Source: Actinoallomurus sp963850195 (GTDB taxonomy: Bacteria > Actinomycetota > Actinomycetes > Streptosporangiales > Streptosporangiaceae). Taken from it: a stretch of 64,000 bases of DNA. Position numbers and translations under genes: made by a program. Numbering within the stretch: the first letter of the stretch is position 1; each line of letters opens with the position of its first letter. The notes under the pieces are model-generated. The model did not search any database. It saw only the letters and a list, made by a program, of their open reading frames with translations, and had not been told where the DNA came from. The stretch covers positions 248,001 through 312,000 of the forward strand of contig CAWKKD010000010.1 of NCBI GenBank assembly GCA_963850195.1, in the 5' to 3' direction. This document shows positions 1-7,688 of the stretch, one piece after another.

Positions 1-33
1 GGCGGTGTCGAGATCCGCCCCGTCTGGGAGTGA
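1..33 (+). CDS. C-terminal tail of a YCII/DGPF-domain protein (5' end outside window)
   Basis: The first ten codons read GGVEIRPVWE followed by TGA. Proteins of the YCII-related (DGPF) family usually end in a stretch like VEVRPV. They are the standard partners of ECF sigma factors carrying a C-terminal TPR-like extension, which is what follows. The stop overlaps the GTG start of that sigma gene (GTGA), so the two are probably translationally coupled. Only the last residues are visible, so the assignment rests on this tail and on context. Confidence 0.6.
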   Translation, partial: GGVEIRPVWE

Positions 34-1241
34 GCGACCGGGTACGCGCGGCGGTCGACGCGGCGTTCCGTGACGAGTGGGGCCAGGTCGTGGCGACCCT
101 GATCGGGCTGACGGGGGACTGGGACCTGGCCGAGGACTGCGCGCAGGACGCCTTCGCCGCCGCGCTGCGGACCTGGCCGCGCGACGGCGTACCGCGCCGC
201 CCCGGCGCCTGGCTCACCACCGCGGCCCGCAACCGCGCGACCGACCGGCTGCGCCGCGACGCCGCCGGCGCGGCCAAACTGCGCCAGCTCGCGGTGCTGG
301 CGCGCGACCCGGACGAGCCGTCGCCCGAAGAGATCCCGGACGAGCGGCTGCGGCTGATCTTCACCTGTTGTCATCCGGCGCTGCCGTTTCCGGCTCGGGT
401 CGCGCTCACCCTGCGTACGCTGGCCGGCCTGACCACCGCTGAGATCGCCCAGGCGTTCCTGACCGCCGAGCCCGCGATGGCACAGTGCCTGGTCCGGGCC
501 AAGCGCAAGATCGCCGAGGCCGGCATCCCCTACCGCGTGCCGCCCGCCGAGCACCTCCCGTCGCGCCTCGCGGCCGTTCTCGCGGTGCTCTATCTGATCT
601 TCAACCGGGGCTACGACGAGGGAGACGCGCAGCGAGGCCTGACGGTCGAGGCCATCCGGCTGGCCCGCGTCCTGGTCCGGTTGATGCCGCACGAACCCGA
701 GCCGCGCGGGATGCTCGCGCTGATGCTGCTGCACGAGGCCCGGCGCCCGACCCGTACCGACGATGGGGTGCTGGTCACGCTGGAGAACCAGGACCGATCG
801 CGGTGGGACCGGGCGCTGATCGCCGAGGGAGTGGCGACGCTCGACGAGGCGCTGGCCCTGCGGCGTACCGGGCACTACCAGGTGCAGGCCGCGATCGCCG
901 CCTGCCATGCCACGGCGCCGGACGCGGCGACCACCGACTGGCCGCAGATCGCGGCCCTGTACGTCGAGCTGGCCCGGCTGGCGCCGTCCCCGGTCGTGGA
1001 CCTCAACCGCGCCGTGGCGGTCGCGATGGTGGACGGCATCCCGGTCGGCCTCGCCCTGGTCGACGAACTCGCGGCGTCCGGCCGGCTCGACGGCTACTAC
1101 CTGCTGCCCGCGACCCGGGCCGACCTGCTGCGCCGCGACGGCCGTGCCGGCGAGGCGCGGGCGGCGTACGAGGAGGCCTTGAAGCTGGCGCCGACCGAGG
1201 CCGAACGCCGCTACCTGACCGGCCGGCTCGAAGAACTCTGA
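30..1241 (+). CDS. ECF RNA polymerase sigma factor with C-terminal TPR-like extension (ECF42-type)
   Basis: A 403-residue sigma-70 family protein. Region 2 lies in about residues 10-75 (motif DWDLAEDCAQDAFAAAL, then the RNRATDRLRR segment) and region 4 in about residues 105-160. Ordinary ECF factors end there, at about 170-200 residues. This one continues for about 230 residues of helical, TPR-like sequence with the family-typical stretch YLIFNRGYDEG near residue 190. That architecture beside a DGPF protein defines the ECF42 type, in which the extension is needed for activity and no classical anti-sigma factor is known. It starts at GTG overlapping the upstream stop. Target genes cannot be read from the sequence; ECF42 promoters often lie upstream of the DGPF genes, which is outside this window. 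Confidence 0.9.
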   Translation: MSDRVRAAVDAAFRDEWGQVVATLIGLTGDWDLAEDCAQDAFAAALRTWPRDGVPRRPGAWLTTAARNRATDRLRRDAAGAAKLRQLAVLARDPDEPSPEEIPDERLRLIFTCCHPALPFPARVALTLRTLAGLTTAEIAQAFLTAEPAMAQCLVRAKRKIAEAGIPYRVPPAEHLPSRLAAVLAVLYLIFNRGYDEGDAQRGLTVEAIRLARVLVRLMPHEPEPRGMLALMLLHEARRPTRTDDGVLVTLENQDRSRWDRALIAEGVATLDEALALRRTGHYQVQAAIAACHATAPDAATTDWPQIAALYVELARLAPSPVVDLNRAVAVAMVDGIPVGLALVDELAASGRLDGYYLLPATRADLLRRDGRAGEARAAYEEALKLAPTEAERRYLTGRLEEL

Positions 1242-1323
1242 GATTTTCTCCGGCCGATGTCGATCCGGGCCGCCCGCCTTCGTCGGTGGGGCGAACGTCC
1301 ACCGAGAGACGAAGGGAGATCCC

Positions 1324-2019
1324 GTGAACACCAAGATCGCCGACAGGGCTCGCTACCAGGCCGAACTGGACGCACTCCGGGTCCGGGAGAAGGCGCACAC
1401 GCATGAGGGCGACGCGATCGCGGCCGCTCGCCGCCGGCTGCCGATGGTGGAGGTCGACGCCGACGCCAAGCTGATCGGCCCAGATGGTCCGGTCACGCTT
1501 CTGGAGGCGTTCGAGGGCCGCGGGCAGCTGATCGCCTACTTCCACATGTGGCACGCCGGCCACCCGGCCGCCGAGCAGTGCGAGGGCTGCACGTTCTTCA
1601 ACGGCCAGGTCCGCGAGCTGTCCTACCTGCACGCACGCGACGTCACGTACGCGACGCTCTGCCAGGGCCCGTACGAGGAGAGCCTCCGCTACCGCGACTT
1701 CATGGGCTGGGACGTGCCCTGGTACTCCGCGGCGGAGTCCATCGACGCGCTGATGGCCGGGCGCGGCCCGTTCATGCTCGCGTGCTACCTGCGGCAGGAC
1801 GAGCGGGTCTTCGAGACCTACTGGACCACCGGCCGCGGTGTCGAGGCGATGGACCAGACGTACGGCCTGCTGGACCGCACGGTGTACGGGCGGCAGGAGC
1901 CGTGGGAGGTCTCGCCCGACGGCTGGCCGCAGATCACCGGCGCCTACGCGCGTACGAACGGACGTCCCACCGCGCAGTGGCCCCGCCTGGAGGCCGGACA
2001 CCGCGACGACCTCGCGTAA
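1324..2019 (+). CDS. DUF899 family thioredoxin-like protein
   Basis: A 231-residue soluble protein of the DUF899 family, which has a thioredoxin-like fold and no established reaction. Visible hallmarks are the segment HMWHAGHPAAEQCEGCTFF (about residues 74-92), with a CxxC pair at C86/C89, and the aromatic-rich DVPWYSA stretch. The GTG start is preceded by GAAGGGAG at good spacing. It lies 82 bp behind the ECF sigma gene on the same strand and might be a member of its regulon, but this is only positional. It converges on the next gene with a 4-bp gap. Confidence 0.85.
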   Translation: MNTKIADRARYQAELDALRVREKAHTHEGDAIAAARRRLPMVEVDADAKLIGPDGPVTLLEAFEGRGQLIAYFHMWHAGHPAAEQCEGCTFFNGQVRELSYLHARDVTYATLCQGPYEESLRYRDFMGWDVPWYSAAESIDALMAGRGPFMLACYLRQDERVFETYWTTGRGVEAMDQTYGLLDRTVYGRQEPWEVSPDGWPQITGAYARTNGRPTAQWPRLEAGHRDDLA

Positions 2020-2023
2020 GGCG

Positions 2024-2410
2024 CTACGCGCCGGCGATCTGGGCCTTCATCGCCTCGGCGAGGGCGTGTGCGGCGGTGAGCGGGCGGACCATCACCGTGA
2101 GCTCGTCGATCGCGCCGTCCTCGTCGAGGTGCAGGAAGTCGCAGCCCTCGATCTCGAGCTCGCCGACGCGAGCGCGGAGGACGAGTGCGTGGTCACGGGC
2201 GCCGAGGGCGCCGATCTCGCGCGTGTAGCGGAAGTCCTCGAACACGCGCGAGACGGCGTGCAGGATCACCGCGACGGCGTCGCGGCCGTGGTAGGGCTTG
2301 AACACGATGGGGCTGCGGAAGACGACATCGTCGGACAGCAACGCGATGGCCGCGTCGATGTCCCCTGCTTCGAGAGCGGCGCCGAAAGGGTGCACGACTT
2401 GATTCCCCAC
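2024..2410 (-). CDS. SnoaL/NTF2-like fold protein
   Basis: A 128-residue protein with the pattern of the nuclear-transport-factor-2/SnoaL fold: an N-terminal helix pair (FGAALEAGDIDAAIALLSDD), then DVVFRSPIVFKPYHGRD and an alternating beta-sheet C-terminal half. Such single-domain proteins are small ligand-binding proteins or isomerase/hydrolase-like enzymes, and the substrate cannot be predicted. It is transcribed divergently from the PadR regulator, with a palindrome in the 58-bp gap, so it is the likely target of that regulator. Confidence 0.75.
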   Translation of the reverse strand: MGNQVVHPFGAALEAGDIDAAIALLSDDVVFRSPIVFKPYHGRDAVAVILHAVSRVFEDFRYTREIGALGARDHALVLRARVGELEIEGCDFLHLDEDGAIDELTVMVRPLTAAHALAEAMKAQIAGA

Positions 2411-2429
2411 TAGTCAACGAGTTGAATAG
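2410..2429. promoter_or_regulatory. Palindromic operator candidate between NTF2-like gene and padR-type gene
   Basis: The sequence CTAGTCAACGAGTTGAATAG has arms TCAAC/GTTGA around a 2-nt centre, extended outward by TA/TA and C/G pairs. It sits directly at the divergent starts, the usual place for a PadR-family operator. It does not match the ATGT-N8-ACAT consensus of classic PadR sites, so its regulator is inferred from position. Confidence 0.45.
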
Positions 2430-2468
2430 GTGCTCATGATACTAACCCCGACGCGGGCGGCTGAGTAG

Positions 2469-3032
2469 ATGGGGTTGCGTCACGCGGTGCTCGCCGCCCT
2501 GCTGGAGGGGGAGGCCTCGGGCTACCAGCTCGCCAAGCGCTTCGACGTGTCCGTCGCCAACTTCTGGTCGGCCACGCCCCAGCAGCTCTACCGCGAGCTC
2601 GAACAGCTCGAACGCGCCGGGTTGCTGAGCGGGCGCGTCGTCGAGCAGCACCGCCGCCCGAACAAGCGCGTGTTCACGCTCACCGACGCCGGGCGCAAGG
2701 AGCTCCACGCGTTCACCGCGGAGCCCGCCCGGCCGACGGCGATGCGCGACGACCTCCTGGTCAAGCTGCAGGCCGTGGACGCAGGGGACCAGGCTGCGGT
2801 ACGGGAGGCGGTCTCGGCGCGGCTGGAGCAGTCGCGCGGCAAGCTGGCCCTGTACGACCGTCTCCGCGACGACCTGCTGGATGGCCGCGACGAGGACGAC
2901 TACCTGCGCGACGCGGAGCGGATCGGACCGTACCTCACGCTGATGGCGGGACGGATCTACGAGCAGGAGAACATCCGCTGGGCCGGGACCGTCCTTGAGA
3001 TCCTCGAACGGCGGTCGCTCCCGCAGGGCTGA
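2469..3032 (+). CDS. PadR family transcriptional regulator
   Basis: A 187-residue repressor-type protein. The N-terminal winged helix spans about residues 1-80 and begins with the family's typical MGLRHAVLAALLEGEASGYQL. The recognition region and wing follow (ATPQQLYRELEQLERAGLL, then RRPNKRVFTLTDAGRKEL). The C-terminal half is the coiled dimerisation domain of long PadR (Vir-like) members. The chosen start gives the family-standard N-terminus although the ribosome site is weak. It is divergent from the NTF2-like gene and probably autoregulated at the palindrome between them. Effector unknown. Confidence 0.9.
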   Translation: MGLRHAVLAALLEGEASGYQLAKRFDVSVANFWSATPQQLYRELEQLERAGLLSGRVVEQHRRPNKRVFTLTDAGRKELHAFTAEPARPTAMRDDLLVKLQAVDAGDQAAVREAVSARLEQSRGKLALYDRLRDDLLDGRDEDDYLRDAERIGPYLTLMAGRIYEQENIRWAGTVLEILERRSLPQG

Positions 3033-3050
3033 GGGCGCGGCGTTTACCCT

Positions 3051-3296
3051 GGGGAGTACGCACGGGCGCTGGGCAGGCCGGCCTCCTACGTGGACGTCCC
3101 GTTGGACGACTGGGTCGAGCAGGTCCTCTCCCGTTCCGGACTGGGGTCGCACACCGAAGAGCACATCGCCACCATGGCCCGCCTGCATCGCCGGAACCGG
3201 TATGACCGCTCGACCCGTACCGTCGAACTGATCACCGGGCGACCGGCGCAGACGATCGAAGAGTTCGTCGCACAACGGACCGACCTGTTCACCCGC
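3051..3296 (+). pseudogene. C-terminal remnant of an NmrA-like SDR/NAD(P)-binding protein
   Basis: An open frame from just behind the PadR stop reads GEYARALGRPASYVDVP, later EHIATMARLHRRNRYD and ELITGRPAQTIEEFVAQR. This is the usual C-terminal third of NmrA-type atypical short-chain dehydrogenases. No nucleotide-binding N-terminal part (GxxGxxG) exists upstream, because the frame opens only after a TGA at 3030. The similarity ends near 3296. I read it as a deletion scar, not an expressed gene. Confidence 0.65.
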
Positions 3297-3339
3297 AGAA
3301 CCCCACGGTTCTGTCGTCGCGAGGAGGTATTCATCGGTC

Positions 3340-3789
3340 ATGACACAGCTGCGGTTTCAGGGGCGGCTCGAAGCCGGGCGCGGTGGCGGGGCGTTCGTCG
3401 CGCTGCCGGCCGAGGTGCACGCGGCGCTGGGTGGCGGGATCGGTTTCCGGGTGACGGGCACCCTCAACGGCGTCGAGTTCGCCGGCTCGGCGATGGCCAT
3501 GGGCGGCGGACAGGTCTGCGTGGGCATGCACAGGGCCACGCGGCAGGCCGCGCAGGTGGCCATCGATGATCTCGTCGAGGTACGGATCGAGCGCGACGAC
3601 CGTCCACGGGAGGTGTCCATCCCCGCTGAGCTGGCCGAGGCGCTCGCCGCCGACCCCGATGCCGGAGCGGCGTTCGAGCGGCTGGCGTTCAGCCACCGCC
3701 GTGAGTACGCCGAGTGGGTCGCCGGTGCCAAGCGGGCCGAGACGCGCGCCCGCCGCGTCGCGCAGACCCTCGAGCGCCTGCGCGGCTGA
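3340..3789 (+). CDS. YdeI/OmdA-type protein with DUF1905 domain
   Basis: A 149-residue protein with an N-terminal beta-rich DUF1905 domain (about residues 3-80; FVALPAEVHAALGG, then GFRVTGTLNGVEFAGS) and a helical YdeI/OmdA-like C-terminus (PAELAEALAADPDAGAAFERLAFSHRREY within residues 93-125). Family members are small cytosolic proteins sometimes linked to stress or bacteriocin protection, and no reaction is established. The start is preceded by GAGGAGG about 16 nt upstream, which is rather distant. It stands alone, downstream of the NmrA remnant. Confidence 0.8.
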   Translation: MTQLRFQGRLEAGRGGGAFVALPAEVHAALGGGIGFRVTGTLNGVEFAGSAMAMGGGQVCVGMHRATRQAAQVAIDDLVEVRIERDDRPREVSIPAELAEALAADPDAGAAFERLAFSHRREYAEWVAGAKRAETRARRVAQTLERLRG

Positions 3790-3842
3790 CCTGCCGAGTG
3801 ACTACGATCAGGGATCCCGATGGCACTCGTGGAAAGGGAATC

Positions 3843-4076
3843 ATGTCTGATCAGTACGAGGCGGTCTTCGCTCGGTACGACACCGACGGGGACGGGCGGC
3901 TCACCGCGGACGAGGTGACCGCGGCGATCGCGGGGATGTTCCCCGAGGCCGAGGTGGATGACCTCTCGGGGATCGTCAAGGCACTGTTCGCCGAGTACGA
4001 CACGGACAACGACGGGCTGCTGTCGGTGACCGAGTTCGTGCCGCTGGCCGAGAACCTCCCCGAGCTGGGCGACTGA
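3843..4076 (+). CDS. Small EF-hand calcium-binding protein
   Basis: A 77-residue calmodulin-like protein with two complete EF-hand loops: DTDGDGRLTADE (residues 13-24) and DTDNDGLLSVTE (residues 53-64), each with acidic residues at loop positions 1, 3, 5 and 12. The ATG at 3843 is preferred over upstream in-frame starts because it follows an AAAGG ribosome site and gives an exact two-EF-hand module. It is probably a cytosolic calcium buffer or sensor; no partner is apparent. A larger, unrelated EF-hand protein lies at 22.7 kb. Confidence 0.85.
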   Translation: MSDQYEAVFARYDTDGDGRLTADEVTAAIAGMFPEAEVDDLSGIVKALFAEYDTDNDGLLSVTEFVPLAENLPELGD

Positions 4077-4085
4077 ACGCCCTCC

Positions 4086-5305
4086 TCATCGGCTGAGGAA
4101 CTCCTCGACGGTACGCGCGGCCGCGAGCGCGACGTGGTCGTTCCACGGCTGGGCGACGACCTGGACGGCGACCGGTAGGCCGTCGCGCGTACCGACCGGA
4201 ACGACGACCACCGGTGCACCGGTGAGGCTCCACGCCAGCATCCAGTGGTAGTCGGCTTCGGTCGACTCGCGCCAGAGCGGCGCGGGGCCCGGGGTGGCGG
4301 GGGTGACCAGGACGTCGATCCCGGCGGTCTCGGCCAGCAGCCGCCGCCGGAACCGGTCCCAGTCCCACAGCAGCCGCGCGTGCTGAACGCCGCTCAGATC
4401 GGCCCGGCCCCAGTGGCGGCGGGTCAGGTGCAGCGCCTCATCGCATACGTCGGGGAGCTTCTCGGCCACGATGGAGGCGCCCGCCCTGGCGAGCGCATCC
4501 ATCGCACGCATCGTCGGATCATCCGTGTCCGTACCTGCGACGACGCCGACGCGCAGGCCCCGTACATCGACCGCGTCCAGATCTCCCAGGGGCACCGGGG
4601 CCACCCCGGCGTCCATGCCGTCGGGACCGGCGATCACCTTCAGCGCGACGGCGAGATCCTCGACGGTCGAGGCCAGCGGCCCGATCACGGTTCGGCCGTC
4701 CTCGAGCGCGCCACACCGCGGAAAGTGCCCGGACAGCGGCACCCGCCCGAACGTCGGCTTCAGCCCGGCGACGCCGCACCAGGCGGCGGGCAGCCGGATG
4801 CTGCCGCCCGAGTCGCTGCCCAGCGCCAGCGGCGAGACGCCGGCCGCGACGAGCGCACCCGCTCCGGCGGACGATCCGCCCGGTGCCCGTGACGGATCAT
4901 GCGGGTTGCGTGTGGGCCCGTCGCGGCGTTGTCGGCCATCGCCGAGCTGATCGCGATGACGATCGCGCCCGCGGCACGCAGCCGGGCGACCGCGGAGGCA
5001 TCGTGTTCGGGCCGGCGCCCGGCGCTGCCCGGATGGCCGCTGGTGGCCCCGAGAACGGGCCAGCCCGCCACGTCCACCCAGTCCTTGACGGTGAACGGGA
5101 CTCCCTCCAGGGGCCGGCCGCTCCCGTCGCGCAGCCGCCGATCCGCCGCCTCGGCCTCGGCCATGCTCCGCTCGCGATCGACGGCGGCGACCCCGCCGAT
5201 CGTCGCCTTCGACCGTATGAGGTCCGCCACCAGCTCATCCACCAGCGCGGTCGCCGAGGACCGACCGGACCGCAGATCCCGCGCGATCCCTACAACCGTT
5301 CGCAT
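4086..5305 (-). pseudogene. Amidase (amidase-signature family) with a single-base frameshift
   Basis: Two adjacent reading frames make one amidase. The N-terminal part (start ATG at 5305-5303) carries the catalytic lysine in VPFTVKDWVDVAGWP and runs to NAATGP. The rest, in another frame, carries the amidase signature GGSSAGAGALVAAG and GSDSGGSIRLPAAWCG with the two catalytic serines, and ends in a normal C-terminus. The switch lies at about 4914-4916, where one G too few in a GGGCCC run breaks the frame; one extra base would restore GPTRNPHDP. Everything else is intact, so this is either a very recent inactivation or a sequencing error. It lies 29 bp downstream of the methyltransferase gene on the same strand. 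Confidence 0.8.
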
Positions 5306-5334
5306 GGCATCAGCATCGCAGGCTCGTGCGTATG

Positions 5335-6126
5335 TCAGGGCTTGCGCGCGACGCCGCCCGCGCAGGACACCAGGGGTGGTTCGCCCCAGGGAGTGGGTTC
5401 GGGCCGCCACTGCGTGACGGGTACGACACCGGGCTCGAGCACGTCCAAGCCGTCAAGGTAGCCGGCGATCAGCTCGGGGCTCCGGGGGGTGTACGGCGCG
5501 GCGCGGCTGCCGGAGTTGTGGTTGGTGATGGCCTGCACATAGGCCGGGTCGGTGTCGGCGCCGTCGTAGATCGCCAGGAAGCTCCCGGACGGGAGCGCGG
5601 CCAGCAGGCGGTTCACGATCGAGCGGGTCTGGTCATAGTCGTCGACCAGCCCCAGGACGCCCATGAGCATGAGCGCGACGGGCCGGGTGAGGTCGAGGGT
5701 CCGTGCGGCCTGGGCGATGATCGTGTCCGGGTCGCGTACATCGGCCTGGATGTAGTCCGTGGCCCCTTCAGGGGTGCTGGTGAGCAGCGCCCGGGCGTGT
5801 ACGAGGACGAGTGGGTCGTTGTCGACGTAGACGATCCGGGCCTCGGGCGCCACGCGCTGGGCGACCTCATGGGTGTTGTCCACGGTGGGCAGCCCGGTGC
5901 CGATGTCGAGGAACTGCCGGATCCCCGCCTCACCGGCCAAATGCCGCACCACACGCGTGAGCATGTGCCGCGAGTGGAGCGCGATGTCGGCCATGCCAGG
6001 GAAGATCTCGCGAATCTTGTCGCCGGCCTGCCGGTCGACGGGATAATTGTCCTTGCCTCCCAGCAGGTAGTTCCAGATCCGCGCCGAGTGCGGCACCGTA
6101 CTATCAATCGTGGGACGTGTGTTCAT
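5335..6126 (-). CDS. DUF574-family SAM-dependent methyltransferase
   Basis: A 263-residue protein of the actinobacterial DUF574 (Methyltransf_19) family. Landmarks are NYLLGGKDNYPVDR near residue 19, the SAM-binding motif FLDIGTGLPT (residues 72-81), the acidic end of strand 2 (IVYVDNDPLV) and IQADVRDP. These proteins are very common in actinomycete genomes and their acceptor substrates are unknown. The ATG at 6126 is the family-typical start (MNTRPTIDSTVPHSARIWNY). The upstream region contains three copies of an inverted-repeat box. Confidence 0.88.
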   Translation of the reverse strand: MNTRPTIDSTVPHSARIWNYLLGGKDNYPVDRQAGDKIREIFPGMADIALHSRHMLTRVVRHLAGEAGIRQFLDIGTGLPTVDNTHEVAQRVAPEARIVYVDNDPLVLVHARALLTSTPEGATDYIQADVRDPDTIIAQAARTLDLTRPVALMLMGVLGLVDDYDQTRSIVNRLLAALPSGSFLAIYDGADTDPAYVQAITNHNSGSRAAPYTPRSPELIAGYLDGLDVLEPGVVPVTQWRPEPTPWGEPPLVSCAGGVARKP

Positions 6127-6223
6127 GGCCGCGCTTTCTCTATTCGTCGCGGTCAGCCGACCGCCGGAGCCCGCACACCCGTCACCGAGCCGCGCGCCTG
6201 CCCCGATTGTCCCGCGACCGGAG

Positions 6224-6266
6224 CGCCGGTATGGCGCCGGTATGGCGCCAGAACGCCGGTATGGCG
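6224..6266. repeat. Three copies of the dyad box CGCCGGTATGGCG
   Basis: Identical 13-mers at 6224-6236, 6235-6247 (overlapping the first by 2 nt) and 6254-6266. Each box is itself a dyad, CGCC-GGTAT-GGCG. They lie about 100 bp upstream of the leftward methyltransferase start in an otherwise gene-free region, as expected for an operator array. Confidence 0.6.
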
Positions 6267-6392
6267 TGATTGACCCGAATACCCGTAAGGCGGTCGTCAC
6301 GTCAGCCGCCGCACACAACGTGGCACGGCGTGCCGTCTCGTCGGGTCATCGTGTCGCTCATGATGTGGCGAAGCCGATCGTGCCGGAGAACA

Positions 6393-6435
6393 GTGAAGGA
6401 GGCCCGACACCCCGCTCCTGTCGGGCCTCCTTCAC
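6393..6435. terminator. Strong 17-bp perfect hairpin (orphan terminator-like element)
   Basis: GTGAAGGAGGCCCGACA, a 9-nt loop, then its exact reverse complement. There is no T-run, which is usual for actinobacterial terminators. No recognisable gene ends next to it: the left neighbour reads away and the right neighbour starts about 200 bp later. The surrounding gap 6127-6602 shows no convincing coding sequence. Confidence 0.6.
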
Positions 6436-6641
6436 ATAGGAGACGCGGCACCGGCGAGTCTGGTTCACAGGATCCGGGGTCGGAGTTCGGGGTTCAGGTA
6501 ACCGGCGGCGCGCCAAATGCCGAGCTGGGCGTTCTAGAGCTCCTCGCCTGGGGCCGATCGCCTGATCTCCGGCGAGATTCGTTCTCAATTGGCCAATGCT
6601 AGTCGCTTTACCGGAAGGTCGGCGTCGTCGCCGCGTCGACC

Positions 6642-7175
6642 GTGGCCGCCTCGCCGATCGCGGCCGGTGGTTCGGCCCAGGCCGCCACGCACGTGTCCAC
6701 CACCGTCACCAAGGGCGGCAGGACGGTCGCCGCCCCGGCGACCGCCACGCCCGGGAGCCAGGCCGGAGGGGTGTACTTCACCCCGAAGCGCAAGCCTGGC
6801 CAGGTCGGCCCCATGCCGACGTACGCGTGCTACGTGGCCTTTCCGGTGGCGACCGTGACCCAGTTCCATCAGACCACCTGGAGTGGTGGCACGCAGTGCA
6901 ACATCAACCTGCGCCAGCAGGGCACCACGGTGCTGTTCGTGTGGGGTAGCGACCAGGCCACCGCGTTCGGCACCTCCTACGACAACGTCGCCTCGCAGGA
7001 GATGTCGACCGGCGGCCCGTACTCCACCGGCGGCGGCACGTGGGCCGTGAACAACAACGTCCTGCTGTTCTCCCCTTCCGGGTACACCACCACCCCGACC
7101 GGCGTCTGCGCCTGGTTCGACGACGCGCACACGCAGATCAAGTGCACCGTGACCACCGGTCCGTTCTCGGGCTGA
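6642..7175 (+). CDS. Small secreted four-cysteine protein, start region frameshifted
   Basis: The body is an extracellular-type protein of unknown function with four cysteines (YAC, TQCN, GVCAW, IKCTV). It matches the protein starting at 63561; over the 71 residues beginning PTYAC / PAYSC, 58 are identical by eye. The stop-free frame begins at 6603 and reads SLYRKVGVVAAS, corresponding to the paralogue's signal peptide (SLARKIGVVSAS). However, an in-frame TAG at 6600 precedes it, the nearby ATG (6596) is in another frame, and the only in-frame start, GTG 6642, would remove most of the signal peptide. So the copy is probably non-secreted or dead, unless the sequence has an indel error. Confidence 0.6.
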   Translation: MAASPIAAGGSAQAATHVSTTVTKGGRTVAAPATATPGSQAGGVYFTPKRKPGQVGPMPTYACYVAFPVATVTQFHQTTWSGGTQCNINLRQQGTTVLFVWGSDQATAFGTSYDNVASQEMSTGGPYSTGGGTWAVNNNVLLFSPSGYTTTPTGVCAWFDDAHTQIKCTVTTGPFSG

Positions 7176-7194
7176 CGAACGGTCCCGAATAAGA

Positions 7195-7224
7195 CGCCCG
7201 CCGCTGAACTCCCGGCGGCGGGCG
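7195..7224. terminator. Terminator hairpin after the secreted-protein gene
   Basis: CGCCCGCCG and CGGCGGGCG form a 9-bp perfect GC stem with a 12-nt loop, 20 bp after the stop codon. No T-run follows. Confidence 0.65.
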
Positions 7225-7329
7225 GCCCGTCATTCGCCAATGGATGCCTGTGTTCGCGGGGGTGCTGGGCGGAGAGACTCAGGTGAGTGCCGTCGTGCCT
7301 GGCGGTCGGACTGAGCTGAGGGCGATCGC

Positions 7330-7683
7330 ATGGACTTTCCGGGCGCTGTGGAGGCCGTCGGTGCCGCGGTGGACGCCGCCGGGGTGGCGATCATCGTCTG
7401 CGGGGCGCTGGCCGCGACGGGCGTCTTCGCCCACCGCCTGCGGCGCCGGCGGGCGGACTTTCCCGACGTGTACCGGCTCTACCGGCAGAGCCTGGGCCGG
7501 GCGATCCTGCTCGGGCTGGAGTTCCTGGTCGCCGGCGACATCATCCGTACGGTCGCCGTCTCACCGACCTTCACCAGCGTGGGAGTCCTCGCCGTGATCG
7601 TCCTGGTACGGACCTTCCTCTCCTTCTCCCTCGAAGTGGAACTGGAAGGCCGCTGGCCCTGGCAGAAGCGCAGGACCGGGTGA
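7330..7683 (+). CDS. DUF1622 family membrane protein
   Basis: A 117-residue integral membrane protein with hydrophobic segments at about residues 15-36 (AGVAIIVCGALAATGVFA), 58-75 and 80-98 (VGVLAVIVLVRTFLSFSLEVE). The conserved DUF1622 pattern YRQSLGRAILLGLEFLVAGDIIRTV is visible in the middle. The family has no known function. The ATG follows a weak ribosome site and there is no obvious operon partner. It converges on the YiaAB-type gene, 5 bp away. Confidence 0.8.
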   Translation: MDFPGAVEAVGAAVDAAGVAIIVCGALAATGVFAHRLRRRRADFPDVYRLYRQSLGRAILLGLEFLVAGDIIRTVAVSPTFTSVGVLAVIVLVRTFLSFSLEVELEGRWPWQKRRTG

Positions 7684-7688
7684 TCTCG

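Noticed and set aside
3090..3569. 159-codon gene starting at GTG 3090
   Set aside because: Its first part is the NmrA remnant, and its second part is a shadow of the DUF1905 gene in another frame.
6110..6439. 109-codon rightward frame containing the CGCCGGTATGGCG boxes
   Set aside because: Proline/arginine-rich, no ribosome site, and it runs through the 17-bp hairpin; explained as chance frame over regulatory DNA.
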